This document shows, one piece after another, positions 32,725 to 42,897 of a stretch of DNA of 64,000 bases (within the stretch, counting starts at the first letter, position 1; each line of letters opens with the position of its first letter). The DNA is from Ochotona curzoniae. Taxonomy: Eukaryota; Chordata; Mammalia; Lagomorpha; Ochotonidae. The notes below the pieces were generated by a model. It saw nothing but the letters and a program-made list of their open reading frames with translations, did not search any database and was not told where the DNA came from. Made by a program: the position numbers and the translations under genes. Where the stretch lies: the NCBI RefSeq assembly GCF_017591425.1, contig NW_024465751.1:5084001-5148000 (forward strand), written 5' to 3'.

Positions 32725-32964
32725 ATAATAAACATGTTAAAAATGAATATTAAAATCACAGCTCAAAAGTAGCACTCATCACCTCTGGTTAAATTCCATT
32801 TACTAAAAGTAAGTGAGGTATACAAGCCTGACTTTCTGGAAGGGAGCAATACACTTCCACAAAGCAGACTCACTGAACATGTCCTCACTGAACCAGCCCC
32901 AGCATTAAGAGGATCTGTGTGCTTAGGAACAGTGAAGGGAAAGGAGCAAAAATCAGGGCCCAAT

Positions 32965-33285
32965 GCAAAGCCTCGTCGCTAAACTTCTCTCTTTGCATTC
33001 ATCGAGATCCTTTATGGGTGCTGGTTCTCATCTCGCTTTTCCACTTCTCGTTCAGCTCCTTGCTTGTGACCTGGGAAAAGTAGTAGAGAATGGCCCAGTG
33101 CTTTGGGAGCCTGCACCCATATGGAAGACCTGCATGGAGCTCCTGGCTCCTGGCTCCTGGCTTCAGATTGCCTTAGTTCCAGCCGATGCAGCTACTTGGG
33201 GAGTGTACTAGCAGATGGAAGATCTTCCTCTCTGTATCACCTTCTCTCTGTAAATTTGACTTCTCAATAAAAAATGAATTTCAAA
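32965..33285 (+). repeat. Lagomorph C-type SINE
   Basis: tcgtcgctaaacttctctct, tcgagatcctttatgggtgc, tggttctcatctcgcttttc, cttgcttgtgacctgggaa, ggagctcctggctcctggct (the ctcctgg unit is tripled at 33139-33162), gcagctacttggggagtg, gatcttcctctctgtatca, tctcaataaaaaatgaat. Confidence 0.87.
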
Positions 33286-33698
33286 AAATGATTAAAACTG
33301 GATTGCAATAAGAAAAAAAGAAAAACAAAAAACAAAAAACAAATCCAGCCTCTGCCCAGTTAGAAAAGGGAGAATGTGAGAATGCGGTGAGGAATATAAA
33401 AGCCCTGTGCTTCTGCTCGTCCGATATCCAGTATACCTTTCTGATAACGGAAATCAGATTTCTCCTTTGAAATTGTTTTTGCCTTCCTCATTTGCAATTT
33501 GTTGGAACCATGACTCCAGATGTTTCTTGGACAGAAGTTGTTGTTTTCGTAGTATGAGACAAATTATTTTTATCACTGAGTCTCAATGCTGGGGACTATA
33601 ATGCTCAACCTGAAAATGCATAGTGTTCACTTAACACTAGGCACTCTCAGGCTCCCAAGTCCTCTAGCTTCTCTCCTACGGCTCAAAGAATTCTTGCC
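33286..33698. other. A-rich run, then sequence with no recognised gene
   Basis: 33311-33342 is an (AAAAAC)-like A-rich run next to the SINE tail. Frame 33407-33601 has no support. Confidence 0.45.
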
Positions 33699-34022
33699 CC
33701 TGGGACTGGCACAATGGCACATCAGGCTAATCCTCTGGCTTTTGGTGCTGGCATACCATATGGACGCCAGTTTGTGTCTGGGCGGCTCGATTTCTGATCC
33801 AGCTCTCTGCTTATGGCCTGGAAAAGCAACAGAGGATGGCTCAAGTCCTTGGGACCCTGCACCCAGAAGGGAGACCTGGAAAAGGGTCCAGGCTCCTTGC
33901 TATGTATCAGCTCAGCCCAGCTCTGGCTATTACTGCCATTTGGAGAATGAACTGGTGGATGGAAGAATTTCTCTCTCTTCTTTCTGTAATCTGCTTTTCG
34001 AATAAAAATAAGTAAGTCTTAA
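33699..34022 (+). repeat. C-type SINE, near full length
   Basis: Head gggactggcacaatggcaca with ggctaatcctctggcttt, agtttgtgtctgggcggctc, gatccagctctctgcttatg, aagtccttgggaccctgca, cagctctggctattactgcc, tttctctctcttctttct, tttcgaataaaaataagtaa. Its taatcct head is closer to the rabbit-type branch than the ctaaagt head of most copies here. The 139-aa frame 33586-34005 is a shadow of it. Confidence 0.85.
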
Positions 34023-34353
34023 AGAAGAGAGAGAAGTCTTGCCCTGATTTTGATAGCAAGTAAACCATTTATTAATACTAACTGAATTTAAAGAGGAAGT
34101 GGTTCCGTTGGCCCACCAAGGTCCTAATCGAAAAACCCATGAAATTATTTGTTTCTCCAACATTGCAACAAATGGAATCAACTTTGGTTCTCAGCTTACA
34201 TGAAAGAAGACTGCATGTAGACAATTTCAGTGAGCAAATTGAGATTTGTTGAGTGAGAACCTGCCCCTGAAATAGCTAACAAGCAGGATGAGAAGGGACA
34301 AAACGCATCAGAAGATCCGATTTGAGAGCCTGTCTAGCTTGCTCATGGTAAAG

Positions 34354-34388
34354 CAAAACAAAACAAAACAAAACAAAAACAAAAACAA
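34354..34388 (+). repeat. (AAAAC)n microsatellite
   Basis: Seven or so caaaa(a) units. Confidence 0.92.
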
Positions 34389-35019
34389 CCGAAGAGTGTG
34401 ACTAATAACTTCCTTCCATTCTCAGGATAAACTCAAAACTCAAGAGCGGGATGCCACTTTTGCCTTGCTAAAAGCACTCTACGGACAGAAGTAATCCTTT
34501 TTTATACTTTTAAAGAAACTCCCCTTTTTCCCATTCAAAGCAAAGTGACTTTAACTACCTAATTAGTCCATCTAACTGTCCCAACATCTTCATAATCGCT
34601 ATTATCTAAAGGAGTTCAAGCATTCAAGTTTTGAGGCAGAAAATAACTTCTACCTGCTTGTTATTCCTAGAATGACAGAAGTCCACTCTGCCATTATAAA
34701 AATTCTGAAGAATGCCACGACAATCAAGGCCCAATCAAAATCTCGGAGAAATGCTAAACATCAGACACACACTCCTAATTCCAACTTCAACGCAGCGCGC
34801 CTTCACTCGGAACCTTCGTGGAGCAGGGATTACGTGGCGGCGGCTGCTGTACCTACCGCCCTGATGTTAGTGCTTATCTTTCAGTGTGTCAGATCTTCAA
34901 GTTCAATTTTGAGAGTTTTATGGTTACTCTCCCAACAAGTTTTGGGGATTGTTTTATATCAGTGGGTTCATTGTCTCTTCTTGAAATCCGTCTATTGAAA
35001 TCAGAATCATGGGTACCTC
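34389..35019. other. No recognisable gene
   Basis: A small CpG patch lies at 34790-34860 (cgcagcgcgc, ggcggcggctg). Overlapping plus frames 34672-34998 and 34818-35069 are not supported. Confidence 0.4.
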
Positions 35020-35430
35020 AGAGGTATGATCTTATTTGGCGACAGGTCTTTGCAGATATTGTTACTTAAGATAAGGTCATGCTGCAACTGGGTGTGATGC
35101 TGATCCAAGATGTATGGTGTCCTTATGAAGAGGGGAAACACAGGTGCAATTACCACAAGAGGGACCCTCCGTGTGAACATATATGAAAGCAGGGATCGGC
35201 AGGACACAGCAGGAACGCTAGGAAGCAGCAGCTTGCCAGGAACCCGACAGCAGCCGTGTTGACATTACACAGATTTCTTTCTCGGTCCTCAAGAGAAGCG
35301 AACCCTGCTAACCTCTTGATTGGGGTGCCTATGCCCCAGGACTTGAGATGATGAATGTCTGTAGCTTAAGTCACCCAGTCCGTGGAACTCGATTACAGAA
35401 GCCCTCGCAAACCAATGCAGCAGCTCTGGT
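35020..35430 (+). mobile_element. MLT1-type MaLR LTR (ancient)
   Basis: Good collinear match to the remembered MLT1 LTR: gatcttatttggcgacaggt, ctttgcagatattgttactt, gataaggtcatgctgcaact, gtgtccttatgaagagggg, aacacaggtgcaattacca, gaaccctgctaacctcttga, cttgagatgatgaatgtctg, tagcttaagtcacccagtc, gtggaactcgattacagaa, gccctcgcaaaccaatgcag. Solo LTR, diverged, non-coding. Confidence 0.82.
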
Positions 35431-35851
35431 TGAATACACAGAAGAGAACAGGAAGGAACAGGATCTTGGCACAAGATCGACAAATGAACAATAAAAATCT
35501 TGGCTCTTTGTGTGAATCAAGAAAGAACACGTGAATTAGGGGATATTTAGGGAGAAGAGCATGTGCGGGTCAGAATAGGTTGTTGTTTTAAAACTCAATG
35601 TGTTATAAAAAGCTAGGGAATTCAGAAAACGTAAACGGTTCCAAAAACAAGTCGTAGTGATTTCATAAACCAACTGATATAAATTGTGTGTTATGATAAT
35701 CCTTTTAGATCAGAAGCTTGCTTAGTGAAATTGAAGAAAAACAAGGATGCTAGACCTAGAATATTTAAAGTACCTGAGTTGAATCTGGAATCTCAATATT
35801 ATGTTTTGTATTGGTTACATAATTCAAATAACTACAAAAAGAAGATGGTGG

Positions 35852-36175
35852 AAGTGGACACCTGGCATAGCACGTAAGACACTGCTTGGAATGCCTGCAT
35901 CCTACATGGGAGTGTCTGGCTCCAGCCCCGACTCTGCTTTCGATGCCAGGTTCTCGGAGGGTGCACATATGTAGTGTCTATACTCTGTGATGTGGTGGTA
36001 AGGTCTCATGTGTTTGGGTCCTTGGCAGACATGAGTTAATCTGTCCTGAGTCTTTGGTTTCTAGCTTCAGTTTGCCAAGCCTTGACTGTTGCACGGCATT
36101 TGGGAAGTATACTGATGCATGGGCAACCTCTCCCTCTCTGTATTCCTTTAAAATAAAAGAAACAAATATAAGTTT
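35852..36175 (+). repeat. Old C-type SINE
   Basis: acacctggcatagcacgtaa, gcctgcatcctacatgggag, tctggctccagccccgactc, gttaatctgtcctgagtctt, tagcttcagtttgccaagcc, atttgggaagtatactgatg, cctctccctctctgtattc, aaaataaaagaaacaaat. Confidence 0.65.
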
Positions 36176-36524
36176 TCTAAAGCAGGATGGTAATACCAAT
36201 TGATAAAGACTCCTTATATGATTAAGTCAGGAAACCTCTTTTCAACAATGCTTATTCTTACACTTTCTTGTAAAATCCAGTTAGTGAGAATTAGGAAATC
36301 TGAGCAAACACCTCATCCCCAATATTCCCTGGATGAGATCTAATCACTCAGTTGTGTCTTCGGCAAGAAACATGGGAAGGCAATTCAGTCAGAATCCAAA
36401 CTGCATATATAAAATACCTGCAACGTGTTCCTGCTGCCCAGTCTAGGAAAAAAAATACATATACAGGAAAGAACTATTTGGCCCCTAAGAACATACATCA
36501 AATATAAGCTAACGATAATGTTGA
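36176..36524. other. No recognisable gene or repeat
   Basis: Unremarkable unique sequence between an old SINE and a MaLR LTR. Confidence 0.4.
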
Positions 36525-37005
36525 CTGTTAAATCACATGAACACACACCAGAAGGAATCTTGTGTGAACCAGCTCATTAATATGAGAAGTCCAGGCCTGG
36601 AAGAAGTATACAAAGATGAACATAGGAATCTTAAGCTCTGGGAGGGGTTGAATGGTGGAAGATTCTCAGACTCCGAACACTGAACTCCAGCCCTCTCCCA
36701 GCAAACTACCTGCAACTTCTGAATGTAACCTTCCTGGAAAACTCTCTGAATTGGTCAATAAGTTGAAACTCTTACAGAGAGGGGAGAGAGCCATGTGAGA
36801 AATGGCAAGCCTGGGATATGCCAAGGGGTGCCTGGAGCCCCAAAACAATCAACAACCCTACCCTTAATGTGTTAGGACCCATCCTAGCAACAACACGTTT
36901 GTAGACTTCTATAATCCAAAGCTGTGAGACAATCATTTTCATTGTTTGAATCCCCTCTGTTTGTGGTAATTTGTTATTACAGCTCTAAGAATTGAATACA
37001 ATCTA
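36525..37005 (+). mobile_element. MLT1-type MaLR LTR (second copy)
   Basis: The right end is diagnostic: tagacttctataatccaaag, ctgtgagacaatcattttc, attgtttgaatcccctctgt, ttgtggtaatttgttattac, agctctaagaattgaatac (cf. ...ccagaactgtgagacaataaatttc and ...agccctagcaaactaatac). The left part includes gagagccatgtgagaaat and is weaker. Two minus frames here are shadows. Confidence 0.72.
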
Positions 37006-37217
37006 GCATCTTACATCACGCAGCAAATACTTTGAGGTGGAAAATAAATCTAAAGTTTAGAACAAAAGATAAAACAGAAGAATTGTCTTTATAATCTCGG
37101 TGTAGGCACGAATAGCACCAAAACTGCAGAAGAAGCTCAATGTACGTTATAAAAGTTGTTCAACTGGGTTTCCAAAAAATTACAAGTAGAAAGTTGTTTA
37201 TTAACTTGTGGATAGTT

Positions 37218-37228
37218 TTTAAAAGCAT

Positions 37229-37259
<31 letters not shown>

Positions 37260-37563
37260 TTATTGGAAAGGCAGATTGGATTTACTGAGACAAAGGAGAG
37301 ACAATGGTCTTCCATCAGCTGTTTCTCTTCCCAGGTGGCCTCAATGGCCAGAACTGAGCTGACCTGAAACCAGGAGCCAGGAATTCATCCAGTCTTCCAT
37401 GCAGATGAAGGGTCCCAAGACTCTGGGACATCCTCTGCTGCTCTCCCAGGCCACAAGGAAGGAGCTGGACGGGAAAAGAACAGCTAGGGTGCGTATCTTC
37501 ATCTACAGGATGCTGGTGCTTGCAAGGTGAGGATTTGGTCGCTAAGGTATGGCACCGGGCTAC
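37218..37563 (-). repeat. Lagomorph C-type SINE with expanded tail
   Basis: Expanded ATTT tail, then ggaaaggcagattggattta, ggtcttccatcagctgtttc, agaactgagctgacctgaaa, ccaggagccaggaattcat, ggctgcaaggtgaggatttgg-like head, cgctaaggtatggcaccggg. Near full length. Confidence 0.88.
37227..37261 (-). repeat. (ATTT)n microsatellite in a SINE tail
   Basis: About nine ATTT units, an expansion of the aataaataaat tail that every copy of this SINE carries. Confidence 0.92.
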
Positions 37564-37584
37564 AGCCCAATTTTTTTTTTTTTA

Positions 37585-38300
37585 CAGATTCGAAGCAATC
37601 CCTACCAAAATATAAATGACATTCTTCCAATAATTAGAAAATCGACTTTGCAGTCCAGAAACACTAAAGACTCTGAATAACCCAAGCCACATTGAACAAC
37701 AACAACAAGTAAGCCTGAGGTATCTTGATACCAGATTTTCAGAGACACTACAAATTTACTGTAACTAAGACAACTTGTTACTATATATATATATACATAT
37801 ATGCCAATAAAACAGAATGCAAATTTCAAAATAATCTACTTATCTACGAATAAATTCTCTTCCAGAACAATGCTAACAGTATTTTCTAGAGAAAGGAAAA
37901 TTAAACTTCCTCAAGCAGAAGTTTGATGCAAGACCATACATATGTGAGAAAATCAACTGAAAATGGATCAAGCATCTAAATGTAAGATCTAAAACTGTGA
38001 AAGCATTGGAGGAGAACAGGGGATTCTCTACAAGTCATTGTCATAGCCAACGATTTTTTTTTTTGGATAAGATCCTAAAAACATAGGTAATAAAAGCAAA
38101 AATGCACAAGTGATGTGATATCAAACTAAGAAACTTCTGCACAGCAGAGGAAATAATCAACAGAATGAAGACAGTTGAAAGAAAGGAAGAAAATATTTGC
38201 AATCTATCTGATAAAGGATTTCCTAAAGGCCATTCCAAGCACTTATTCTATTTCTTCATCTTTGGAGTTAGGAAAATGATGGATAAAACCTTGCTATGTC
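37585..38300 (+). mobile_element. L1 ORF2 C-terminal relic
   Basis: Follows L1 ORF2 in order: gattcgaagcaatccctacc, aaaatataaatgacattctt, aaaatcgactttgcagtcc, ttactgtaactaagacaac, agaccatacatatgtgag, tgtgaaagcattggagga, aaacataggtaataaaagc, aactaagaaacttctgcac, agcagaggaaataatcaac, gaagaaaatatttgcaatc, tctgataaaggatttcc. Many stops and frameshifts, so it is a dead fragment. An ATATAT run lies at 37781-37800. Confidence 0.85.
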
Positions 38301-38416
38301 CATACTTTCAGTACTGCATGGGAAGTAGGTTATGCGAAGATAAATGGTAATAATAATAATAGCTACAAAGGTTATTTGCTTTCAGTCCCACATAAATTAA
38401 ACCTCACTTTGTTTGT

Positions 38417-38690
38417 TTTAAGATTTATTTATGTTTTAAACAAAGGAGAAGAGTGACAGAAAGAAATCTTCCACTCATTGATCCACCACCTAGACGGCAC
38501 CAATGGCCAAAGCCTGGAGCCAGGCACCTCATCGGGGTCTCCCACGTTGGTGTGAAATGAGCCCAAATGTGTGTTTCATCCAGCACTGTTCTATCAAGGC
38601 ATGTTAGCAGGGAGCCCGATCGGCAGCGGAGCAGCTGGGACAGGAACAGACACTGCAGGGTTTGACCCACTATACCCCAACACCAGCCAC
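38417..38690 (-). repeat. C-type SINE, diverged
   Basis: taagatttatttatgttt, aaagaaatcttccactcatt, accaatggccaaagcctgg, gtctcccacgttggtgtg, tagcagggagcccgatcgg, gcggagcagctgggacagg, and a head with caccagccac. Confidence 0.78.
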
Positions 38691-38747
38691 TTAACGTCGT
38701 TTTGAAATATCCAAACTCTGAAACAAACACAGAATATTAGGTCTGAA

Positions 38748-38810
38748 TTACTGTGGAGCCAGCATTGTGACACAGATTATCAAGTCCCTGACTGCAATGA
38801 CAGCACTTTT
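38748..38810 (+). repeat. C-type SINE 5' fragment
   Basis: ggagccagcattgtgacaca, gattatcaagtccctgactg: the tRNA-like head only (about 60 bases), facing the minus copy that follows. Confidence 0.5.
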
Positions 38811-38856
38811 TCATGTTCATTGGCCATTTCTGTCTCTTCTTCCTTGTTTTATGTTT

Positions 38857-39060
38857 TAATATTGATCTATTTTCACTGGAAAGGCACGTTTACAGAGGGA
38901 AGGAGAGACAGAGAGGAGAAAACCTCCATCTGTTGATTTACTACCAAATGACTCCGACAGCCACAGCTGATCTGAAACAGGAGCCAGGAGCTGCTTCCGG
39001 GTTTCCCACACAAGTGCAGGGTCCCGAGGCTTTGAACTATTCTCCAATTGCTATAACAGC
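38857..39060 (-). repeat. Lagomorph C-type SINE, head missing
   Basis: attttcactggaaaggcacg, aggagagacagagaggag, acctccatctgttgattta, caggagccaggagctgct, gcagggtcccgaggctttg. It breaks off before the cacaagcaggg part and is followed by A-rich sequence (39065-39092). Confidence 0.85.
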
Positions 39061-39418
39061 TCATTTAAAAAAAAGACAAAACAAAAGCAAAAAGTAGTGG
39101 CTTAAAACAACACTGGAGTTTGGAAACTTGAACAGGTCACTTCTGTACCTGTGTTTCCTTCTGGAAATTCCAAAGAAGAATCGGCTTTCATGCCTTTTTC
39201 TGCCTTACTGACATTATCTGTCCTCTTGGGCTTACATTCTCTTCACGTCGTAAAATGCAGCAACATTGCTTCTCTGTGTCATTTCTCCATTGTGATTTTG
39301 TCCTCTGATTTTTTTTTCTCTTTCCTCCTTCTTTAAGCTATTTGTATAATTCAAGATTACATTTTAACAATGCCATAATTCAGAATAACAGTCTATTATG
39401 ATTAGCAAACGTAACTCC
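39061..39418. other. Downstream flank of the candidate exon; no second exon found
   Basis: As the first 360 bases of the supposed intron (minus strand), it holds A-rich sequence and a T-run (39309-39317) and no repeat I can name. Confidence 0.4.
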
Positions 39419-39427
39419 ACCTACCTC
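39419..39427 (-). other. Candidate splice donor of the first exon
   Basis: Minus strand GAG|GTAGGTG. Exon base +1 side matches the MAG|GTRRGT consensus at most positions. It falls exactly where the open frame would otherwise stop (TAG at 39423-39421), which supports a real exon boundary. Confidence 0.45.
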
Positions 39428-39774
39428 ATGGTCCCTTTCCGTTCAATCAGATTTACAAACTCAGTGGATGCGGACACAGACGTCTGTGGAGTGGGACTTT
39501 TTTCTGTCTCCCAATCAGCTTCAAAGAGCTCTGGATAATCAATGATCTGCTCTAGATCTGAAGTTTCGAGAGACACACGCTTCACGTCTGAATGTGAGTT
39601 TGGCATTAACACCCACGTCTGTTCCAGGCCCTGCTTTCCATGGCCTTGTCTTCTGACAGCACACAGCTTCAGATGCAGCCATGTCACAGCGGAAGCCTTT
39701 GTGTCTCCATCACACTCAGGAAATACTGCCCCGTGTGACAAAAGAGCAGAAAGGGAGGAGGTCTCGAAGTCCAT
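39425..39774 (-). CDS. Candidate first coding exon of an unidentified protein-coding gene (partial CDS)
   Basis: Seen: an ATG (context gtcATGG, with G at +4) opens a frame of 116 complete codons plus two bases. An in-frame TAA lies 17 codons upstream, so the start is not an internal Met of a longer exon unless splicing removes that stop. The frame ends at ATGAG|GTAGGT, a good donor, and reading through meets a stop two codons later, as expected for an exon end. The product begins MDFETSSLSALLSHG, is mixed and soluble-looking, lacks a signal peptide or membrane segment, and has an acidic C-terminal half with DLEQIIDYPELFEADWE and then Ser/Thr/Pro-rich PTPQTSVSAST. The DNA carries no repeat that I recognise, unlike most open frames here. 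Inference: first coding exon of a gene running toward lower coordinates, with a phase-2 junction. I recognise neither domain nor gene. Alternative: a chance open frame, or a pseudogene or lineage-lost gene, since no downstream exon was found. Confidence 0.5.
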
Positions 39775-39841
39775 GACTTTGTCATTCTTCTGCTTTCCTA
39801 CATTTTCTTTCTTCTCTGAAAGTTACCTGGGAAGATTCAGG

Positions 39842-39850
39842 GTTTTATAG
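39842..39850 (-). promoter_or_regulatory. TATA-like box upstream of the candidate first exon
   Basis: On the minus strand the sequence reads ctataaaac within gctataaaaccctg. It lies 68-76 nt before the ATG at 39774, which would put transcription start near 39815-39822 and leave a 5' UTR of about 45 nt. Further upstream are a CACGTG E-box (39996-40001) and a CAGCTG. Position and match are good, but a TATA-like string is common in AT-rich DNA. A possible acceptor (cttcccag) at about 39828 gives a rival reading in which this is an internal exon. Confidence 0.4.
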
Positions 39851-40194
39851 CGTTCTTCCAAAACTCAACCTGAAATTCTCTGTCAAGTCAGGAGAACGGA
39901 GGGAAGCAGTAAAATCTCAGAGAGTTTTCACAGGCTTTTCTGACAGTGGAAGGGCCTGTGGCCACGCAGAGCTCCCACCTAACCCTGCCTCACCCCACGT
40001 GCTTGTGAAAACAGGAACTTGTCAGTTGACTTTCCTGTGCCAGCTGTTTACACGTAACATCTGTAAGTATCCTTGCCTACATTTCAAAGAAAAGAAAGGT
40101 GAATTTTAAAGGGGCTTTTTGGCTTCCAAGCAGCAAAGAGTCAGACCACAAGGTCTGATTCTAAAAGCAAACCATTTTCCAGCCCCTCCCAGTC

Positions 40195-40345
40195 CTTTCT
40201 GTATACCCTCTTACTTGCCACGTGTCATTTGGCCTGGTTTGCAGGTCTGCCCTAGAAGGGGAGCCCTTGGGAATCTGAGCTCTTTTTCCTCTGCACCTAG
40301 GCTTGTTCCTGGGTGGAGTGAGGGCTCAGCAACCTTTGTATATTT
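40195..40345 (+). repeat. L2 LINE 3' fragment near the promoter candidate
   Basis: ctgccctagaaggggagccc, ttgggaatctgagctctttt, tcctctgcacctaggcttg and gtgagggctcagcaacct recall the L2 end (tagactgtgagctccttgagg ... gtatccccagcacctagc). It lies about 0.4 kb upstream of the candidate first exon. Confidence 0.5.
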
Positions 40346-40953
40346 TCTGAATGTGATTTAGTTAAGGCAGGGGCATGGGTGTTTTAGCTGCACCAGCCTA
40401 CAGAAAAAGCCCATATCCAGAAAGGTGCCTCTGCTTGGCAATGGGTGGAAAATTGACTACAGGACATTTGCTCTCCAAAAATCGTTCCTAGAATATTTGT
40501 CTTGGCTTCTGGATCCATATTAATCAATCCTTAAAAACTCCACAGCGAGACACTACTCTTTGGTAATCAGTGAGTATTTATCCATTGAGACACATGGGAG
40601 CATAAATGGAAAATGTAGTCTTTTACTGTGGTGTTTTAATTTATCCCCTCCCTCTCAGTTTGGTTTAAACACATCTTTATTGTAGAGGGGCATCGCTCTA
40701 GCTAAAGGCAATATTCATAAACCTAGCAGAGTCAGTGCCAGTTGTCAGAGTGACTTGTACTTACTAAGCGGCAAACATTGTGTTTGTGACTGGGCACATT
40801 TGAATATTTAGGGTAGAGTGAATGAACAATTCACATAATGCTACATTTACCTAAAATTCAGATCTATTACATGGATATTTCCCCATAAACATAGGAGAAA
40901 GTTTATTTTAAGAATCATTTTGGTCTTCTTAGGAGCTTTTCCTTTTGGTTTTT
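40346..40953. other. No recognisable gene or repeat
   Basis: Unique sequence; no useful open frame. Confidence 0.4.
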
Positions 40954-41286
40954 TTTTAAAGATTTATTTATTTTCATTGGAAAGTCAGGTATACAGAGAG
41001 GAGGAGAGACAAAGAAGAAGATCTTGCATCCATTGATTCACTCCCCAAGTGTCCTTAACAACTGGAGCTATGCCGATCTGAAGTCAGGAGCCAGGAATTC
41101 GTCCAGGTTTCCCACGCAGGTATAGGGTCCCAAGGCTTTGGGCCTTCCTTGATTGCTTTCCCAGGCCACAATCAGGGAGCTGGGTGGGAAGTGGAGCTGC
41201 CGGGATGAGAACCAGCACCCAACCCATAAAGGATCCCAGTGCATGCAAGGTGAGGACTGTAGCTGCTAGGCCACTGTGAAGGCCCC
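40954..41286 (-). repeat. Lagomorph C-type SINE, full length and well kept
   Basis: ttaaagatttatttattttc, attggaaagtcaggtatac, agaagatcttgcatccattg, gccgatctgaagtcaggagc, tcccacgcaggtatagggt, tttgggccttccttgattgc, gtggagctgccgggatgag, actgtagctgctaggccac, gaaggcccc. One of the least eroded copies. Confidence 0.92.
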
Positions 41287-41539
41287 TTTGGAATGTTTTT
41301 GAACACTGTGGAATACTTTTAGTTATTTAAGGCAAAGGATTTTGTTTTGTCTGAAAATGTTTTAAACATATTCCTGGGATAGGCAGAGTAGGAAAAGAGA
41401 TGACTATTCCATGCCTGAAATAGTCTATACGTATATGACAAGTGTGTCAGATATACTGAATACTCCAAATCCCCCCAAAAAGTTTTAAATTTTTAAATTT
41501 TAAAATTTAGAAGTTTTAAAAGATGACTAAAAGACTTTT

Positions 41540-42030
41540 ACTCACCCAGAATGACTAAAATTATACTGAGAGCGTTGGATGCTGGCCAAGGATATGAAAC
41601 AGTTGAAACGTCAATATAGTGAGAGTGACTGTGTAAAATTATATCTCCACCTGGAAAATGTAGTCACCATGTCTACCAGAACTAGCCATGCACACTCTCT
41701 GTAACGCAGCAATTTAACTCCTGGGAGGATTCTATGCACACGTACGTGCATCTGTATACACATACCAAGTGCTTATTCCTTCTCTAGTAGACATTAGTTT
41801 ATTCTTAATAATTGTTGGACATGACTTTATCCATAATAGTCCCAGATTAGAAATGCTACATTCATCAGAAGTAAATGGATTAGCGTCATGTATGTACAAA
41901 GCACACTTGGAAGGCTAAAGAACAACAAAGAAAATGCTACTCTTAACACTCCGAAGCACAGTTGAATATCATAGACATGAAACTTGTGTTGGAAAAGCCT
42001 GACATGGAATGAGGATGTAAAGTAAGCTCT
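41540..42030 (+). mobile_element. L1M ORF2 terminus / 3' relic
   Basis: Collinear with old L1: cacccagaatgactaaaatt, gttggatgctggccaagg, atatgaaacagttgaaacg, cgcagcaatttaactcctgg, gaggattctatgcacacg, tttatccataatagtcccag, aagtaaatggattagcg, cagttgaatatcatagac. Heavily diverged, no coding capacity. Confidence 0.72.
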
Positions 42031-42579
42031 GATGATTGGTGGTTGCCCATCCCCTTAAATATCTCATGTTCATGTGTGATCATAGTGAAGGGCAGGGCTT
42101 CAACAGGAGAAGTGAAGGTGGAGGGAGGACAAGATTCAACCCACAGCAGCTGTGCTGAGTGAGCCCCTTTGCTAACTCCCCTGAGCTCCTGGAAGTCTCT
42201 CCTGGCATCATCTTTGGTGTTGATGCTGAATGGTCTATCAGCTTAACAGTCTGGTCTTATATTTTATCTCCTGCTGGTTTCCAACTCAGCCTGGCGTTCC
42301 TAAATATTAGGAAAATTCCTTTCAAGCAATTCTAACTATAATTTATATCCCAAGAAACACACCAGCCCTGGTATCCTTACATGGCTGTCCGATAGCATCC
42401 ATAGAATTTTTTTCTAAGATTCTCCATAAATGTTTTGCACTAAAACATCCTGGGTTGTCTCGTGAAAAAGCTCTCTCCAAAAATCACAAAAATAGGAGAA
42501 AAGTTAGGCTCAAAGACATTGATATAAAATACATGAATCTATCAATTAAAAAATATTAGTTATCCTTGCTATTTTCATT
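42031..42579. other. No recognisable gene or repeat
   Basis: Unique sequence after the L1M relic. Confidence 0.4.
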
Positions 42580-42897
42580 TTAAAGATTTATTTATTTATT
42601 TCTTAAATTCGAGCAACAGAGAGTGAAGGGTGGGAGCCTGGGGAGAGACAGAGAGAGATTTTCTGTTTGTGGGTTGACATCCCACATAACTGCAATGGTT
42701 AAGCCTGGGCCTAGCTGCAGCCATGAGCCATGTGGGCCTCCCATGCTGGAAGCAGAACGTGAAGTCCTTGGCACAGTTCATTGCCATCCTCAGAGCATCA
42801 GCAAGGAGCTGGACTGGAGGCAGAGCTGCTTAGACAGCACCAGAGATCTGATATGTCACAATTCGAGGCTTAAGTTGCTCTACCCCAGCACTATTCC
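42580..42897 (-). repeat. Old C-type SINE
   Basis: taaagatttatttatttatt, gggagagacagagagagatt, gacatcccacataactgcaa, gcagccatgagccatgtgg, atcagcaaggagctggactg, ggcagagctgcttagacagc, cgaggcttaagttgctctac, cccagcac. Frames on both strands (42592-42946) are shadows. Confidence 0.75.

Noticed and set aside
33586..34005. 139-aa open frame
   Set aside because: It lies almost entirely within a plus-strand C-type SINE (33699-34022).
39542..39850. 102-aa plus-strand frame over the orphan exon
   Set aside because: It is the antisense shadow of the minus-strand exon candidate, which alone has aligned start, TATA and donor signals.
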